Origin: Methylorubrum zatmanii
GTDB taxonomy: Bacteria > Pseudomonadota > Alphaproteobacteria > Rhizobiales > Beijerinckiaceae
Length of the DNA: 50,272 nucleotides
Assembly: GCF_014845115.1 (NCBI RefSeq)
Contig: NZ_NKUI01000061.1
Span: 1 to 50,272 of the forward strand
Reading direction: 5' to 3'
In this document: positions 18,205-27,395 of the stretch, piece after piece
Layout: every line of letters starts with the position of its first letter
Numbering within the stretch: position 1 is the stretch's first letter
Position numbers and translations under genes: made by a program
Notes under the pieces: generated by a model
Databases searched by the model: none
Seen by the model: the letters and a program-made list of their open reading frames with translations, nothing else
Told to the model about the DNA's origin: nothing

Positions 18205-18964
18205 CGACGGCGCGCGCACCGTCACCGATATGCAGGCCGAAGGCGCCGTAGAGGCGCTCGAAGGCCCGTCCGTCGAGGCGCGACGCGATCCGGGCCACGG
18301 TGCCGCCGGAGAGCGGCAGCCAGTTCGGGTAGCTCCACAGGAAGGAAACGGTGCGCCGGTCCGCCCCCACCTGCACGATGTCGCCGGTCAGAAGCGCCCC
18401 GCGCCCCTCCGCGCCGTCCCGCCAGTGCAGCACGGTGCCGCCGGGGAAATGGCCGCCGAGGCGCAGCAGGGTCAGGCCGGGTCCGAGGCTGCGCTCGTCC
18501 TCGTCCCAGAACACCACCCGGTCGTCGGGTCGCATCACCCAGGCGCGGTCGCGGGCCTGGAGATAGACCGGCGCATCGAAGGCGGCCGCCCAATCGGGCA
18601 TGGTGGTGTAGTAGTGAGGGTGCGAGATCGCGATGCCGGACAGCCCGCCGAGGGCGCGCACCAGGGCGACCGTGGCCTCGTCGAGCAGGGCGAGGCAGTC
18701 CCACAGGATATTGCCGTGGGGCGTGCGCAGCAGGAAGGCGCGCTGGCCGATGCCGAAGCGGGGCTGGGTCTCGATCTCGAACAGGTCCGGCTCCATCTGC
18801 CGCCAGGCATTGGCGTGGCCGGCGGCGAGCGCCTGCGGCGTGGTCCAGCTCTGGCCAGAGGCCGGCACGTATTGCCGCTCCTCGTCGCAGATCGGGCAAC
18901 GGGCGGGCGGCGCCGGCTGCTCGGGAAAGCTCGTCCCGCAGGTGACGCAAATCTGGATCGGCAT
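18152..18964 (-). CDS. MBL-fold protein with N-terminal zinc ribbon
   Basis: The 270-residue protein begins with four cysteines (Cys6, Cys9, Cys23, Cys26), a zinc-ribbon, then an MBL-fold domain (about 60-260). The usual HxHxDH metal motif is replaced by SHPHYYTTMPDW, where the second half of the site is lost. GGHFPGGTVLHW and LLTGDIVQVGADRRTVSFLWSYPN keep other MBL landmarks. It is probably a metallo-hydrolase or oxidoreductase with one or no metal. GGGGGAGGGA precedes the ATG. Function is unknown. Confidence 0.75.
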   Translation of the reverse strand: MPIQICVTCGTSFPEQPAPPARCPICDEERQYVPASGQSWTTPQALAAGHANAWRQMEPDLFEIETQPRFGIGQRAFLLRTPHGNILWDCLALLDEATVALVRALGGLSGIAISHPHYYTTMPDWAAAFDAPVYLQARDRAWVMRPDDRVVFWDEDERSLGPGLTLLRLGGHFPGGTVLHWRDGAEGRGALLTGDIVQVGADRRTVSFLWSYPNWLPLSGGTVARIASRLDGRAFERLYGAFGLHIGDGARAVVSRSAARYRALLAQDQP

Positions 18965-18999
18965 CGTCCCTCCCCCTTTCGCCCATGCCCTCCCGAGGC

Positions 19000-19200
19000 T
19001 CAGCCGCCGCGATATCCTTCGCCGTCCTTGGCGCGCGGGTGCTCGCGCGGGGGCGCCTCCTCGTCGCGCGGGGCGCCGATATCGCCCGGCTCGGTGGCGC
19101 CGGGCGAGCGGCGCCCCTGGACGGCGGGCGAGACCGGACGCGGCTCGTAGCTCCGGGCGGCGGGCGTCTCGGCGGGATCGTCGGGCTTGGTGGTGCTCAA
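19000..19200 (-). CDS. small hydrophilic protein with TTG start (66 aa)
   Basis: The frame reads from TTG 19200 (LSTTKPDDPAETPAARSYEP) to TGA 19000-19002, all hydrophilic, with Pro, Glu, Arg and Gly dominant. A GGAGG sequence seven bases before the TTG supports it. It resembles the disordered small proteins at 7.5-8.4 kb in style. No domain is recognised. Confidence 0.45.
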   Translation of the reverse strand: MSTTKPDDPAETPAARSYEPRPVSPAVQGRRSPGATEPGDIGAPRDEEAPPREHPRAKDGEGYRGG

Positions 19201-19350
19201 GGGCAGACCTCCGAAATCGTCCCCGGTCAAGAACCGCGATCCGCCCCTTGTTCCCGGCGACGCGCGGAGGGAACCGCGAGAACCGGCTTGGCGCGAAGGC
19301 GGTTCACGGGTCAGAACCTCACGCCTGACCTCGGACCCGAATCGGGACCC

Positions 19351-19665
19351 ATGACGATGAACCGCTCGATCCTTTCCCGCTTCGTCTGCCTCTCCCTCGC
19401 CCTCGCGGCTTTGCCGGCCACGGCGCAGGAGCGGCCCTTCACCCCGTCGCTCACCTGCGGAGCCGTGAAGGCCCTGGTGGCACGGGAGCGGAGGATCGTG
19501 CTCGCCACGAGTCCGAACGCCTACGAGACGGTTCATTTCGAGAGCGGCGCCTGCACCAACGAGGTGACGGCCGCACCCGCCTTCGAGCCCACCCTCGACG
19601 ACCGGTACTGCTTCGCCGGCTATCGCTGCGTCCAGCGCAACAACGGCGAGAACTCCGTGCGCTGA
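19351..19665 (+). CDS. small secreted protein with four cysteines (104 aa)
   Basis: The protein has a signal peptide (MTMNRSILSRFVCLSLALAALPATA-QE), then about 78 residues with LTCGAVKALVARERRIVLATSPNAYETVHF and CAGYRC-like CFAGYRCVQ. Four mature cysteines suggest two disulfides in the periplasm. No family was recognised, though the pattern recurs in Methylobacterium-type secreted hypotheticals. The second methionine at 19357 is an alternative start. Confidence 0.65.
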   Translation: MTMNRSILSRFVCLSLALAALPATAQERPFTPSLTCGAVKALVARERRIVLATSPNAYETVHFESGACTNEVTAAPAFEPTLDDRYCFAGYRCVQRNNGENSVR

Positions 19666-19741
19666 GTTCGCGGTTCCGGCGCATGCGCCATCCGTTCGAT
19701 TCCTCCGGGAGGGCGGATGGCATCATCGCTCAAGCGCCGTA

Positions 19742-20890
19742 TCAGCCCCGCCGGAGCAGCCGCTTGGCCTCGGCGCGGGCACGGTGCTCGAAGCGGGCGA
19801 GGCGCAGGCGTCGCTCCAGGGAAATCAGGCCGGCGCCCGGCGGCACGGCGATGATCTCGGCGATCCTTTCCCGCTCGGGATAGAGGCTCTCCAGCGCCGA
19901 GCCCGGCATCGTCGCCGAATCGAGCCGCCCGGCGAAGGCCTCGGCGTGGAAGGCCCGGACGATGGCGTCTTCGAGGACGAGGCCGGGAGCCTGCGCCCGA
20001 AGCGTCTCGTCATAGGCGGTCTTGAGGAGATGGGCGGTCCCGCCGCAGACCAGGGCGAGGCTCGCGGCCACCGCCCGCCCGTCGAGCCGCAGCAGGTCGG
20101 CGCGGACGGTGACGGGGCCGCCCTCGGGCCGGAACAGGGCGCGGGCGAAGCGCTCCGTCTGCGGCTTGCACAACAGGGCCGTGCCAGCCGCGCCCTTCCA
20201 GCCGGCGGCTTCGAGGGCGAGGAAGCTGCCGAGGGCCCGTTCCAGGGCGGCGCCCTCCGTCGCGGTCTCGAGGTCGAGCACCCCGCTCTCCTCCAGCCGC
20301 CGCCGACGTCGGCGCAGATCCTTGAGGCGGCTGCGGTGCGGGTGGCCGGCGAGGAAAGCGTCGTAATCGGCCCGCCGGTCGAGCACCGGCCGCTCGAAGC
20401 CGTCCACCACGCCGACCTGCCAGCCGGCCCGGCCCATGGCCGCGAGGAGCCCGGCTCCAATCCGCCCGCCGCTCGCCAGGAGCGGCCAGCGCCAGGGTCG
20501 GCCGCCAGAGGCGCGCGCCAGCCCGCCGACCAGGGCATCGAGCCGCGCCTCGAAGCCCGGTCCCCCGGCGACGAGAGGGGCGCTCTCGGTCACGTAAGGC
20601 GACAGGAAGGGCTGGGCGAGGCTGGCGCCGAGACCGGCGATATCCGGGCGGAGAAGGAAGGGGAGCAGGGCCACGGGCGCCCCCCCCTCGCGGACGACCA
20701 CGGCCGAGAGCCGTGGCGGGCACAAGCCGTGGGCCCGGTGGGCCTCGATCACCGCCCGCGTGTAGAACGGATGAGGAGCGGCCGCGTCGGATACCAGGGC
20801 GTCCCAGGCCGCCGCCTCCGTGGCGAGGGCCGGGATGGGTTCGACGGCGGCACGGGGCGCGTCCGGCGTGGCGCTGCGGGACGGCATCAT
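19742..20890 (-). CDS. GNAT-fold acyltransferase, FemAB/CelD-like
   Basis: The 382-residue protein fits the BioF2-like/FemAB acyltransferase group (Acetyltransf_6). The core runs from about residue 190 with PHRSRLKDLRRRRRRLEESG, FLALEAAGWKGAAGTALLC, RLDGRAVAASLALVCGGTAHLLKTAYDE and PGLVLEDAIVR. In polysaccharide gene clusters these enzymes acylate sugars or link amino acids. ATG 20890 overlaps the upstream flippase stop as ATGA, so they form an operon. Specific donor and acceptor unknown. The long Ala-rich frame running on to 21997 is coincidental GC-rich reading. Confidence 0.75.
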   Translation of the reverse strand: MMPSRSATPDAPRAAVEPIPALATEAAAWDALVSDAAAPHPFYTRAVIEAHRAHGLCPPRLSAVVVREGGAPVALLPFLLRPDIAGLGASLAQPFLSPYVTESAPLVAGGPGFEARLDALVGGLARASGGRPWRWPLLASGGRIGAGLLAAMGRAGWQVGVVDGFERPVLDRRADYDAFLAGHPHRSRLKDLRRRRRRLEESGVLDLETATEGAALERALGSFLALEAAGWKGAAGTALLCKPQTERFARALFRPEGGPVTVRADLLRLDGRAVAASLALVCGGTAHLLKTAYDETLRAQAPGLVLEDAIVRAFHAEAFAGRLDSATMPGSALESLYPERERIAEIIAVPPGAGLISLERRLRLARFEHRARAEAKRLLRRG

Positions 20891-22254
20891 CGGGCGGCTC
20901 CCCGCGGAAAGACATCGACGACCGGCGTCGCGAGGCCGTGGATGGCGCGGGCGCCGAGCGCCATGGCGAGCCCGCGCAGCACGGCCGCGACGGCGACGGC
21001 GGCCGCCGCGCCGGAGACGCCGAGCCACGGCACCAGGGCGAGGCAGAGGAGCGCGGCCAGCGCCAGCATCGCCAGGGTGATGCCGGCGCAGAGCCGTTCG
21101 CCGCCGAGCATGGTCAGCACGTCCTCGGCCGGGCCGAACAGGCTCGCCGCCACGCTGCCGGCGACGAGGATCGCCAGCACCGGCAGGCTGCCGCGAAACC
21201 CTTCGCCGAACAGGCCGAGCAGCAGGGGCGAGACGGCGAGGATGGCAAGGCCGATTCCCGCCGTGGCGAGAAAGGTCCAGCGCGCCTGCCGCCGCACCAA
21301 TCCGGCGAGCCCGGCCTCGTCGCCCCGCGCCCGCGCCGCCGCGAGGCGCTGCGCCGTGGCGGCGGAGGCGGCGTAATGCACGAAGGCCACGAATTGCTGG
21401 ATGCGGGTGGCGGCGAAGTAGAGGCCGACCGCCTCCGGCGGGACGAGGAAGCCGAGGATCACCACGTCGACGAAGCCGAAGGCGCTCGCGGCGAGATCCC
21501 CCGCCGCGATCGGCAGGCAGGCCGTGAGCCAGAGCCGCCACGCGTAGCGGCGCGGCCCCGCCGGGAGGTGGCGCCGCAGGCGCAGCAGCAGCAGAGCGGC
21601 CTGGAGCGTGGCCGCGAGGCCGGTCGCGGCTAGCGTGCAGGCGATGGCGATCCAGGCCTCCGCCGGGGCGCCCCCCAGCACGGCCCCGGCCATCGTGACC
21701 ATGATCAGCCCCTGGCGCAGCAGGTAGGGCGGCGCGATGGCCAAGAGCGGCCAGCCCTGGCTGCGCGCCACCCCCTCCAGATAATCCTGGAAGGCGAAGA
21801 GCGGCACGACGAGGGCCGCCACCAGGATCGGCGTGCCGTAAGGGCCGGCGAGCAGGCCGTCCCGCAGGAGGGCGACCGCGAGCCCGCCGAGGGACAGGGC
21901 GAGCCCGCCGCCGAGGCTCGCCAGGGCGCCCCCGAGGAGGAAGCCGCGCACCCTGTCGAGCCGGCCGGTCGCTTGGTCGGCGGGCAGGAAGCGGCACGCC
22001 CCCTGGGACAGGCCGAAGGTCGCGGTGTGGCCGAGGATCGCGATCCAGACCCAGACGGTGGCGAAGATCCCGTATTCGGCGCCGCCCATCATCCGCGCCA
22101 TCAGGACCTGCGCGCCGTAGGCGAAGCCCGCCGCGGCGATGCGGATCGCGAACACGCCGAGCGCCGAGACGGCGGCGGTCGCGCGCACCGCCCGCAGACG
22201 GGCCAGGATCGGATCGAGGGGAGAGGTGGCCGCGATCGCCTTGTCCGCTGCCAT
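20887..22254 (-). CDS. polysaccharide/lipid-linked oligosaccharide flippase (MOP family)
   Basis: The 455-residue integral membrane protein has about 12-14 hydrophobic helices, beginning with ALGVFAIRIAAAGFAYGAQVLMARMMGGAEYGIFATVWVW, the typical first helices of Wzx/RfbX and MurJ-like exporters in the MOP superfamily. It probably moves a lipid-linked saccharide across the inner membrane. It shares an ATGA overlap with the acyltransferase that follows. The start is ATG 22254. No glycosyltransferase or polymerase lies in the window, so the saccharide is unknown. Confidence 0.82.
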   Translation of the reverse strand: MAADKAIAATSPLDPILARLRAVRATAAVSALGVFAIRIAAAGFAYGAQVLMARMMGGAEYGIFATVWVWIAILGHTATFGLSQGACRFLPADQATGRLDRVRGFLLGGALASLGGGLALSLGGLAVALLRDGLLAGPYGTPILVAALVVPLFAFQDYLEGVARSQGWPLLAIAPPYLLRQGLIMVTMAGAVLGGAPAEAWIAIACTLAATGLAATLQAALLLLRLRRHLPAGPRRYAWRLWLTACLPIAAGDLAASAFGFVDVVILGFLVPPEAVGLYFAATRIQQFVAFVHYAASAATAQRLAAARARGDEAGLAGLVRRQARWTFLATAGIGLAILAVSPLLLGLFGEGFRGSLPVLAILVAGSVAASLFGPAEDVLTMLGGERLCAGITLAMLALAALLCLALVPWLGVSGAAAAVAVAAVLRGLAMALGARAIHGLATPVVDVFPRGAAR

Positions 22255-22381
22255 GGCTGCCGTTCCGAAGGCGCCGATGGCGGGAATGGCCAGGACGCTC
22301 GCCGGAATCCTTAGAAGCGCGGCGTTTCGGGCCGGTTAAAGGGCAAATCGGGCCGGCCGACTTCGCGGCGGCGGATCGCCC

Positions 22382-23380
22382 TCACGGTTGCTTGGGCGGC
22401 GCCGGCTTCTCGGCGGAACCGGGCGTGCCGGTCTGGGCGGGATCGAGCGGCGGCGCCCCCGCCTGAGTGGGCTCCGCCTTGGGAGCGTCAGCCTTGAGAG
22501 CGTCAGCCTTGGATCCATCCGTTTTGGAGGCATCCAGCTTGGCCGCGTCCGGCTGGAGCAAGGACAGGGTGATCGCCCGGGTGGCGTGCTCGGCCATGCA
22601 GCGCAGGCCGAGATCGTTGAGCCGGAAATGGCGGCCGAGCATGTGAACCTCGGTCGTGCCGCGGGTCGAGAGGTAGCGCATCGCCGCGTAGCGGTGGACG
22701 AGCGGCACCGCCTCCCGGCGGGCCACGTCCTGCACCGTGCGCACCATCTCGGTGTAATAGGCGTCGTCGGCCAGGCTCTCGGTGAAGACCGGATCGATCA
22801 GCACGATGTCGATCTCATGGGATTTCACCCACTTGACCGACTCCTCCAGCGCCTCGCCGAACGCCTCGATATCGACCCGGGCCAGGGCATCGTTGGTGCC
22901 GACCTGCCAGACCACGAGATCCGGCTCCACCTCGGCGACCATGGAGCGGAGCCGCTCGCCCGCCCCGCTCGCCACCTCGCCCGGCAGGCCGCGGGCTTCG
23001 ACATCGACCTGGACGTCGGGCAGCGCCTGTTCCAGCGCGTTCTCCAGCTTGACGGGATAGCTCGCCGAGGCGCCGAGCCCGGCCGAGGAGGAGCCGATCG
23101 AGAGCACGCGGACCGGCCGCTTCTCCTTGAGCGCCGCCTTGACCGCCTTGAGCCGGGCCAGGGTGTAGAGCTTGGAGCCCGGCACCCGGCATTCCGGCGA
23201 CAGGCTCTGATCGACGGCCTCGGCGGGGGCCGAAGCGGCCGGGGGAGCCGGCACCTCGGCGCGGGCGGGCGCCGATGACAGGAGGCTCAGGCCCAGAAGG
23301 CTCAGGCTGAGGACGGCGAGGCGGCGTCGGGCGCCTTGCGTGCCGGCCGCGGCTTGCGGGAACGCCATTCGACGAACCAT
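22382..23380 (-). CDS. SGNH/GDSL-type hydrolase, exported
   Basis: The protein begins with a signal peptide (LAVLSLSLLGLSLLSSAPARA), then an SGNH domain from about residue 60: VLSIGSSSAGLGASA is block I with the nucleophile serine, VWQVGTNDALAR holds block III Asn, and LNDLGLRCMAEHA the late Asp/His region. The C-terminus carries short repeats of the form KxDASKTDGSKADALKADAPKAEP. It probably acts on periplasmic glycans or esters. The gene starts inside the upstream OpgC gene (79-base overlap from ATG 23380; 67 from ATG 23368), so the two are coupled. Confidence 0.82.
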   Translation of the reverse strand: MVRRMAFPQAAAGTQGARRRLAVLSLSLLGLSLLSSAPARAEVPAPPAASAPAEAVDQSLSPECRVPGSKLYTLARLKAVKAALKEKRPVRVLSIGSSSAGLGASASYPVKLENALEQALPDVQVDVEARGLPGEVASGAGERLRSMVAEVEPDLVVWQVGTNDALARVDIEAFGEALEESVKWVKSHEIDIVLIDPVFTESLADDAYYTEMVRTVQDVARREAVPLVHRYAAMRYLSTRGTTEVHMLGRHFRLNDLGLRCMAEHATRAITLSLLQPDAAKLDASKTDGSKADALKADAPKAEPTQAGAPPLDPAQTGTPGSAEKPAPPKQP

Positions 23381-24426
23381 GCGGTAAAACCCAGTGCGAA
23401 CAGGCCGGACCCTACGACCGAAACGTCAACGATGATAACGCCACCGGTCTGGAAGCGCACGAACTGTCCGGCGAGGCTCAACAGCGATCCCATCGAGAAG
23501 ACCGCGAGCGAGTTGCGCCCCAAACCCGACAGAAAACGGGCGAGCGGCCCCAGGCGCGGGGCGAGGAGTGCGTAGACGCCCTGGAAAGCCAGCACCATGC
23601 CGCAGAAATGGATCAGCCGGGCGGGCGAGAGATAGGTCTTGTCGAAGGTGAAGACCAAGCGCGGCTCCGGCGCCAACATCGGATCCGGCCGCCATTCCAG
23701 CACCGCGAGCACGACGCCGACCGCGACGATGACCACGCCGAGGGGCATCAGGCTCCGCCACAGATGCCGGAGCCGCTCGGATTCCCGCGTCGCCTCGTTG
23801 GCGAGGAAACCCAGCACGAGCAGGAGCTGCCAGCAGAGCGGATTGAAGAACCAGTCGCCCTCGCCTGGCCAGGACGGGAAATTCCACTCGAAGACGAGGC
23901 TCGCGCCGTAGAGCGTGAGCGACATCGCCAGCAAAGCCGCCCGGCTCACCCGGCCGATCAGCACCACGGCGGGAGCGATGGCGATCAGCACCACGTAGAG
24001 CGGCAGGATGTTGAAGTAGCCGAGCTGGTGGGTGAGCACCACGACGCCGACCATGGTCTGGATCGGGTCGGCGAAGAAGCCGCCGGCATTGTGCCATTCG
24101 AGGATGAGCGGATTGTCGAGATAGAGCGCGCAGCCCGCGATCATCGCCAGGGCCAGGGCCATGATCGTGATCTGCGCCCGGTAGACCTCGACGGTGCGGG
24201 ACAGGAGCCGCAGCACCGTGGTCAGGCGCGGCTCCGGCTTGCCGTCGCGCCCGCGGGTGGCGAGCCCGATCGACCAGCCCGCCAGGAACACGAACAGCTC
24301 GGCGGCGTCCGAGATGCCGTACTGGGAGAAGGTGTAGCGCTCGAAGACGTTGCCGGGGATGTGGTTGATGAAAATCGTGATCAGCGCGAAGCCGCGCCAG
24401 AAATCGATCGCGTTCGGCTCGCGCAT
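23302..24426 (-). CDS. OpgC-family membrane acyltransferase
   Basis: The 374-residue protein opens with REPNAIDFWRGFALITIFINHIPGNVFERYT, the OpgC (PF10129) start with the DxxRG-like and HIPGN motifs of membrane acyltransferases. It has about 10 helices and ends in a short basic tail. In E. coli, OpgC succinylates periplasmic glucans; homologues modify other glycans. ATG 24426 follows GGAG and the motif. It precedes the SGNH hydrolase, so the pair may add and remove acyl groups. Confidence 0.86.
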   Translation of the reverse strand: MREPNAIDFWRGFALITIFINHIPGNVFERYTFSQYGISDAAELFVFLAGWSIGLATRGRDGKPEPRLTTVLRLLSRTVEVYRAQITIMALALAMIAGCALYLDNPLILEWHNAGGFFADPIQTMVGVVVLTHQLGYFNILPLYVVLIAIAPAVVLIGRVSRAALLAMSLTLYGASLVFEWNFPSWPGEGDWFFNPLCWQLLLVLGFLANEATRESERLRHLWRSLMPLGVVIVAVGVVLAVLEWRPDPMLAPEPRLVFTFDKTYLSPARLIHFCGMVLAFQGVYALLAPRLGPLARFLSGLGRNSLAVFSMGSLLSLAGQFVRFQTGGVIIVDVSVVGSGLFALGFTAWFVEWRSRKPRPARKAPDAASPSSA

Positions 24427-24614
24427 CAGGCTCCACGGTCCGGCGGTGTGACGTCGACGCGGCAGGATCCCGGCCTCCCGCGCGGACCGCGAGCGGCCGG
24501 CACGGCGCCGTTCCGGGACCCGCGACCCGGAGCGGAAGGCGGGCGCCCTGATAGACCGCGCCGGGGCCGGTTGGGAAGCCGCCGCGCGGTCACGAAAGGG
24601 CCGGATCCGGTCCC

Positions 24615-25376
24615 TCAGGCCGCGCCGCGCAGATGCCCGGCGTGCCAAGCACGCAGGGCGTCGAGGGTGACGATGCCGTCGGGCCAGGCATGGCCCTGAA
24701 GGTGATCGTGGGGGGCATCCGGCTCACCGAGATCGGAGACGGCCGAGAAGGCACCGTCGAGACGGTGGCTCTGGGTGTAGCGGCTGCGGGTGGCGAGCAC
24801 CGGCAGGCCGGCGGCCAGGGCCGAGCGGATGCCGGCGGCCGAATCCTCGAAGGCGATGGCCTCGGACGGGTCGATGCCGAGGCGGTGGACGGCCAGCGCG
24901 AAGATGTCCGGTGCCGGCTTCTTCTGCGCCGCCTCGTCGCCCGCCGCGATCACGTCGAAGGGCCGCTCGACCTGCGGGAAATTGAGCGTGAGCAGGAGGT
25001 CGATATTGGGCCGGCTGGTCGTGGTCGCCACCGCCAGCCGCACGCCGTCCGCCCGCGCCTGCTCGACGAGGCGCCGCACGCCCGGGCGCAGAGAGAGGCT
25101 GCCGCTGCGGGCGAGTTCGCCGTAATAGCGCGTCTTGAGGTCGTGGATTTCCGGCATCCGCCGTTTCAACACCTCCGCATCCTCGCCGTGGAAGCGCTCG
25201 ATGTAGTGGATCAGCCGCTCCTTGCCGCCCATCACCTTGAGCAGTTCGGCATAGAGTTCCGGCGACCAGTGCCAGGGCAGGCCCAGTGCCCGGAAGGCGC
25301 GGTTGAAGCCCTGGCGATGGAGGTCCTCGGTCTCGGCGAGCGTGCCGTCGACGTCGAAGATCAGCGCCCTCAGCAT
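24615..25376 (-). CDS. cbbY: HAD phosphatase CbbY-like
   Basis: The 253-residue haloacid dehalogenase-type protein starts [18 protein letters not shown], where the aspartates are the nucleophile and acid. TTTSRPN is motif [10 protein letters not shown] motif III and [18 protein letters not shown] motif IV. CbbY dephosphorylates xylulose 1,5-bisphosphate, an inhibitor of RuBisCO, in autotrophs; since no RuBisCO is visible here, it may have another phosphosugar substrate. It follows rpe with a 7-base overlap, so they form an operon with pentose phosphate logic. Confidence 0.88.
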   Translation of the reverse strand: MLRALIFDVDGTLAETEDLHRQGFNRAFRALGLPWHWSPELYAELLKVMGGKERLIHYIERFHGEDAEVLKRRMPEIHDLKTRYYGELARSGSLSLRPGVRRLVEQARADGVRLAVATTTSRPNIDLLLTLNFPQVERPFDVIAAGDEAAQKKPAPDIFALAVHRLGIDPSEAIAFEDSAAGIRSALAAGLPVLATRSRYTQSHRLDGAFSAVSDLGEPDAPHDHLQGHAWPDGIVTLDALRAWHAGHLRGAA

Positions 25377-26053
25377 CGCACACCGTCCCGCCCGGTGGCC
25401 GCGCCGGCCGCCTCGCGGATCGCCGCGATGTTCTTCTGGTACGCGGCCGGGCCGCCCTTGAAGGCCGCCGAGCCGGCGACCAGGATGTTGGCACCGGCCT
25501 GCGCCGCCGGTCCGGCGGTCTCCGGGGTGATGCCGCCATCCACCGAGATGTCGATGTTCCGCCCGCCGACCAGGGCCTTCACGCGCGAGACGGTCTCCAG
25601 CGCCGAATGGATGAAGCTCTGCCCGCCGAAGCCGGGATTGACGGTCATCACCAGCACGAGATCGACCATGTCGAGCAGCGGCTCGATGGCGGAGGCCGGC
25701 GTGCCGGGATTCAGCGCCACGCCCGCGCGCCTGCCGAGGCCACGGATGGTCTGAAGCGAGCGGTGGATATGCGGACCCGCCTCGACATGGACCGTGATCG
25801 CGTCCGCCCCGGCCTCGGCGAAGGCGGCGAGATAGGGATCGGCCGGCGCGATCATCAGGTGGACGTCGAAGACCTTGTCGGTCCAGGGCCGCAGCGCCTT
25901 CACCACGGCGGGCCCGAAGCTGATATTGGGCACGAAATGCCCGTCCATCACGTCGAGATGGATCCAGTCGGCGCCGGCTTGCGCGACCGCCCGTGTCTCC
26001 TCGCCGAGCCTGGAGAAGTCGGCGGCGAGGATCGAGGGTGCGAGGATGGTCAT
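25370..26053 (-). CDS. rpe: ribulose-phosphate 3-epimerase
   Basis: It interconverts ribulose 5-phosphate and xylulose 5-phosphate. The 227-residue protein has the TIM-barrel pattern of the family: [31 protein letters not shown] with its metal ligands, [24 protein letters not shown] and [15 protein letters not shown] 26053 gives the normal length; the open frame continues upstream to 26233 without similarity. It is followed by cbbY with a small overlap, supplying substrate for phosphoribulokinase. Confidence 0.95.
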   Translation of the reverse strand: MTILAPSILAADFSRLGEETRAVAQAGADWIHLDVMDGHFVPNISFGPAVVKALRPWTDKVFDVHLMIAPADPYLAAFAEAGADAITVHVEAGPHIHRSLQTIRGLGRRAGVALNPGTPASAIEPLLDMVDLVLVMTVNPGFGGQSFIHSALETVSRVKALVGGRNIDISVDGGITPETAGPAAQAGANILVAGSAAFKGGPAAYQKNIAAIREAAGAATGRDGVRC

Positions 26054-26868
26054 GAAACGGCTCGGGACGGACGGCGCGCCGCCTCGCACGGGAGGGGCGG
26101 CCCAGGGATGAGGGGTTTCCTGTAACCGATCTAGGGCACCGGCCGACAAGATTCCCGCTGCCTTCACGCGAAAAGCCGGCACGGACAAGGCAAGATGCAT
26201 CAAAGCCCCATAAAGACGCATCGTCCGCTTCATCCGGGGAGGGCGACAATCACATTCCGGGCGCGTCCGTCGCTTGGGCTGTCCGCTCAGGATGGGATGG
26301 GGCTCTGAGTCACGGCCGCAACCGGACGTTCAGCCTTCGAGCGTTCCCAGATCTCCCCACTCTTGGTCAGCCTCAATCAATCCCGCCCGAAACGGGAAAC
26401 CCCGAGCTTCAGGCTGGGGAGGCCGCGAGCCATCGCACACAGCCCGCCATCGGTGCGGCCTCTCCCCTCCGATAGGCCGAGCAGCCCAGACCTTCTTTGA
26501 TCGGACGTATCGGATCCAGGAGCGGGCCTCCCGCGATGCCGGATCTGGAGCCTCGTCGCCGCTTGTGAGGCTACCGGTCCCGTCATGCTCTGCCGGATCG
26601 CGAATTGGTGCGCCTTCTCGACACCCGTCAGGCCTCCGTCTGTCCTCGCTGGTTCCAAGCCTTGGCGACAGCGGGTGGCACGATCCTTCTAAATTTTGAG
26701 ATCGTCGCAATTTTTAACACCTAGACTCAGTTGCCGCATGATTTGCGAGATTATAAAAAGTCAACAACGGAGAATCAAATAAACCAGCACACATGAAGAT
26801 TATACCTCTAAATTCAGTCACAGCGCCAAGTTTTAATTGAATTAAACACGAGCCAGAGGTGCCTTTGC
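26054..26868. other. gap upstream of rpe, ending in an AT-rich tract
   Basis: 815 bases. The first 640 are GC-rich, with scattered long frames (26274-26699 plus, 26330-26710 minus) that look like chance. From about 26690 the composition becomes clearly AT-rich, unlike the neighbours. It contains GTTTTAATT and AATTAAAC as an imperfect palindrome (26830-26847), and probably the promoter of the small ORF at 26869. No known RNA or gene is recognised. Confidence 0.4.
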
Positions 26869-27153
26869 ATGTCAAATAATTTGCATGATCACGCGGAGAC
26901 TCATCATTTCAGGCATCTGCTTCTATTGGCTATGAACCGTGAATACTTCCATTTACCTGTGACCCCAGCCGCTCCGACACCGACCGCGATGCTGCGCGAC
27001 GCGGCCGCCTTGGGCATGCTTCAGATCAATGCGAGGGCTGCAAATCAATCCGCCGTAAGTGGAGCTCCGTCCTCACTTCAGCATGCGTCCATCTCGGAAC
27101 TGGGACCCGAGCGGCGATTCCATCAGTTTATCTTAGCATATACGCGGATATAA
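26869..27153 (+). CDS. hypothetical protein in AT-rich patch (94 aa)
   Basis: Starting MSNNLHDHAETHHFRHLLLL at ATG 26869, with AGAGGTG nine bases upstream, the protein has a His-rich N-terminus, one short hydrophobic patch, an Ala/Pro segment and ends LAYTRI. No domain recognised. It sits in a patch of AT-rich DNA, so it may be acquired. The 242-base gap to the next gene is also AT-rich. Confidence 0.4.
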   Translation: MSNNLHDHAETHHFRHLLLLAMNREYFHLPVTPAAPTPTAMLRDAAALGMLQINARAANQSAVSGAPSSLQHASISELGPERRFHQFILAYTRI

Positions 27154-27395
27154 TCCATGCAATGACTTACATAAATTTTATTCACTAGATATACTGAATT
27201 TTAAAAAACCCTTCGTCTTATATTGTGACGCACATAATCTTGTAAGACAATCTAGACTAGACACACCATTAACACATAGGACGATAAAAACTCTCCAGTC
27301 GGACGCCGCAGCACGTCGCCGATCGAGACATCCCGCGAGCTCAATCCTCCTGTCGTAGCATCGTTACTTATCAATCGAGCTGCCCCAACGTCGTC

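Noticed and set aside
19742..21997. 751-codon frame fused to the acyltransferase
   Set aside because: The upstream part overlaps the flippase in another frame and is Arg/Ala/Gly-rich; the ATGA overlap marks the true start at 20890.
26274..26699. 141-codon plus-strand frame in the rpe upstream gap
   Set aside because: Ser/Arg/Pro-rich with no domain, and a competing frame exists on the other strand.
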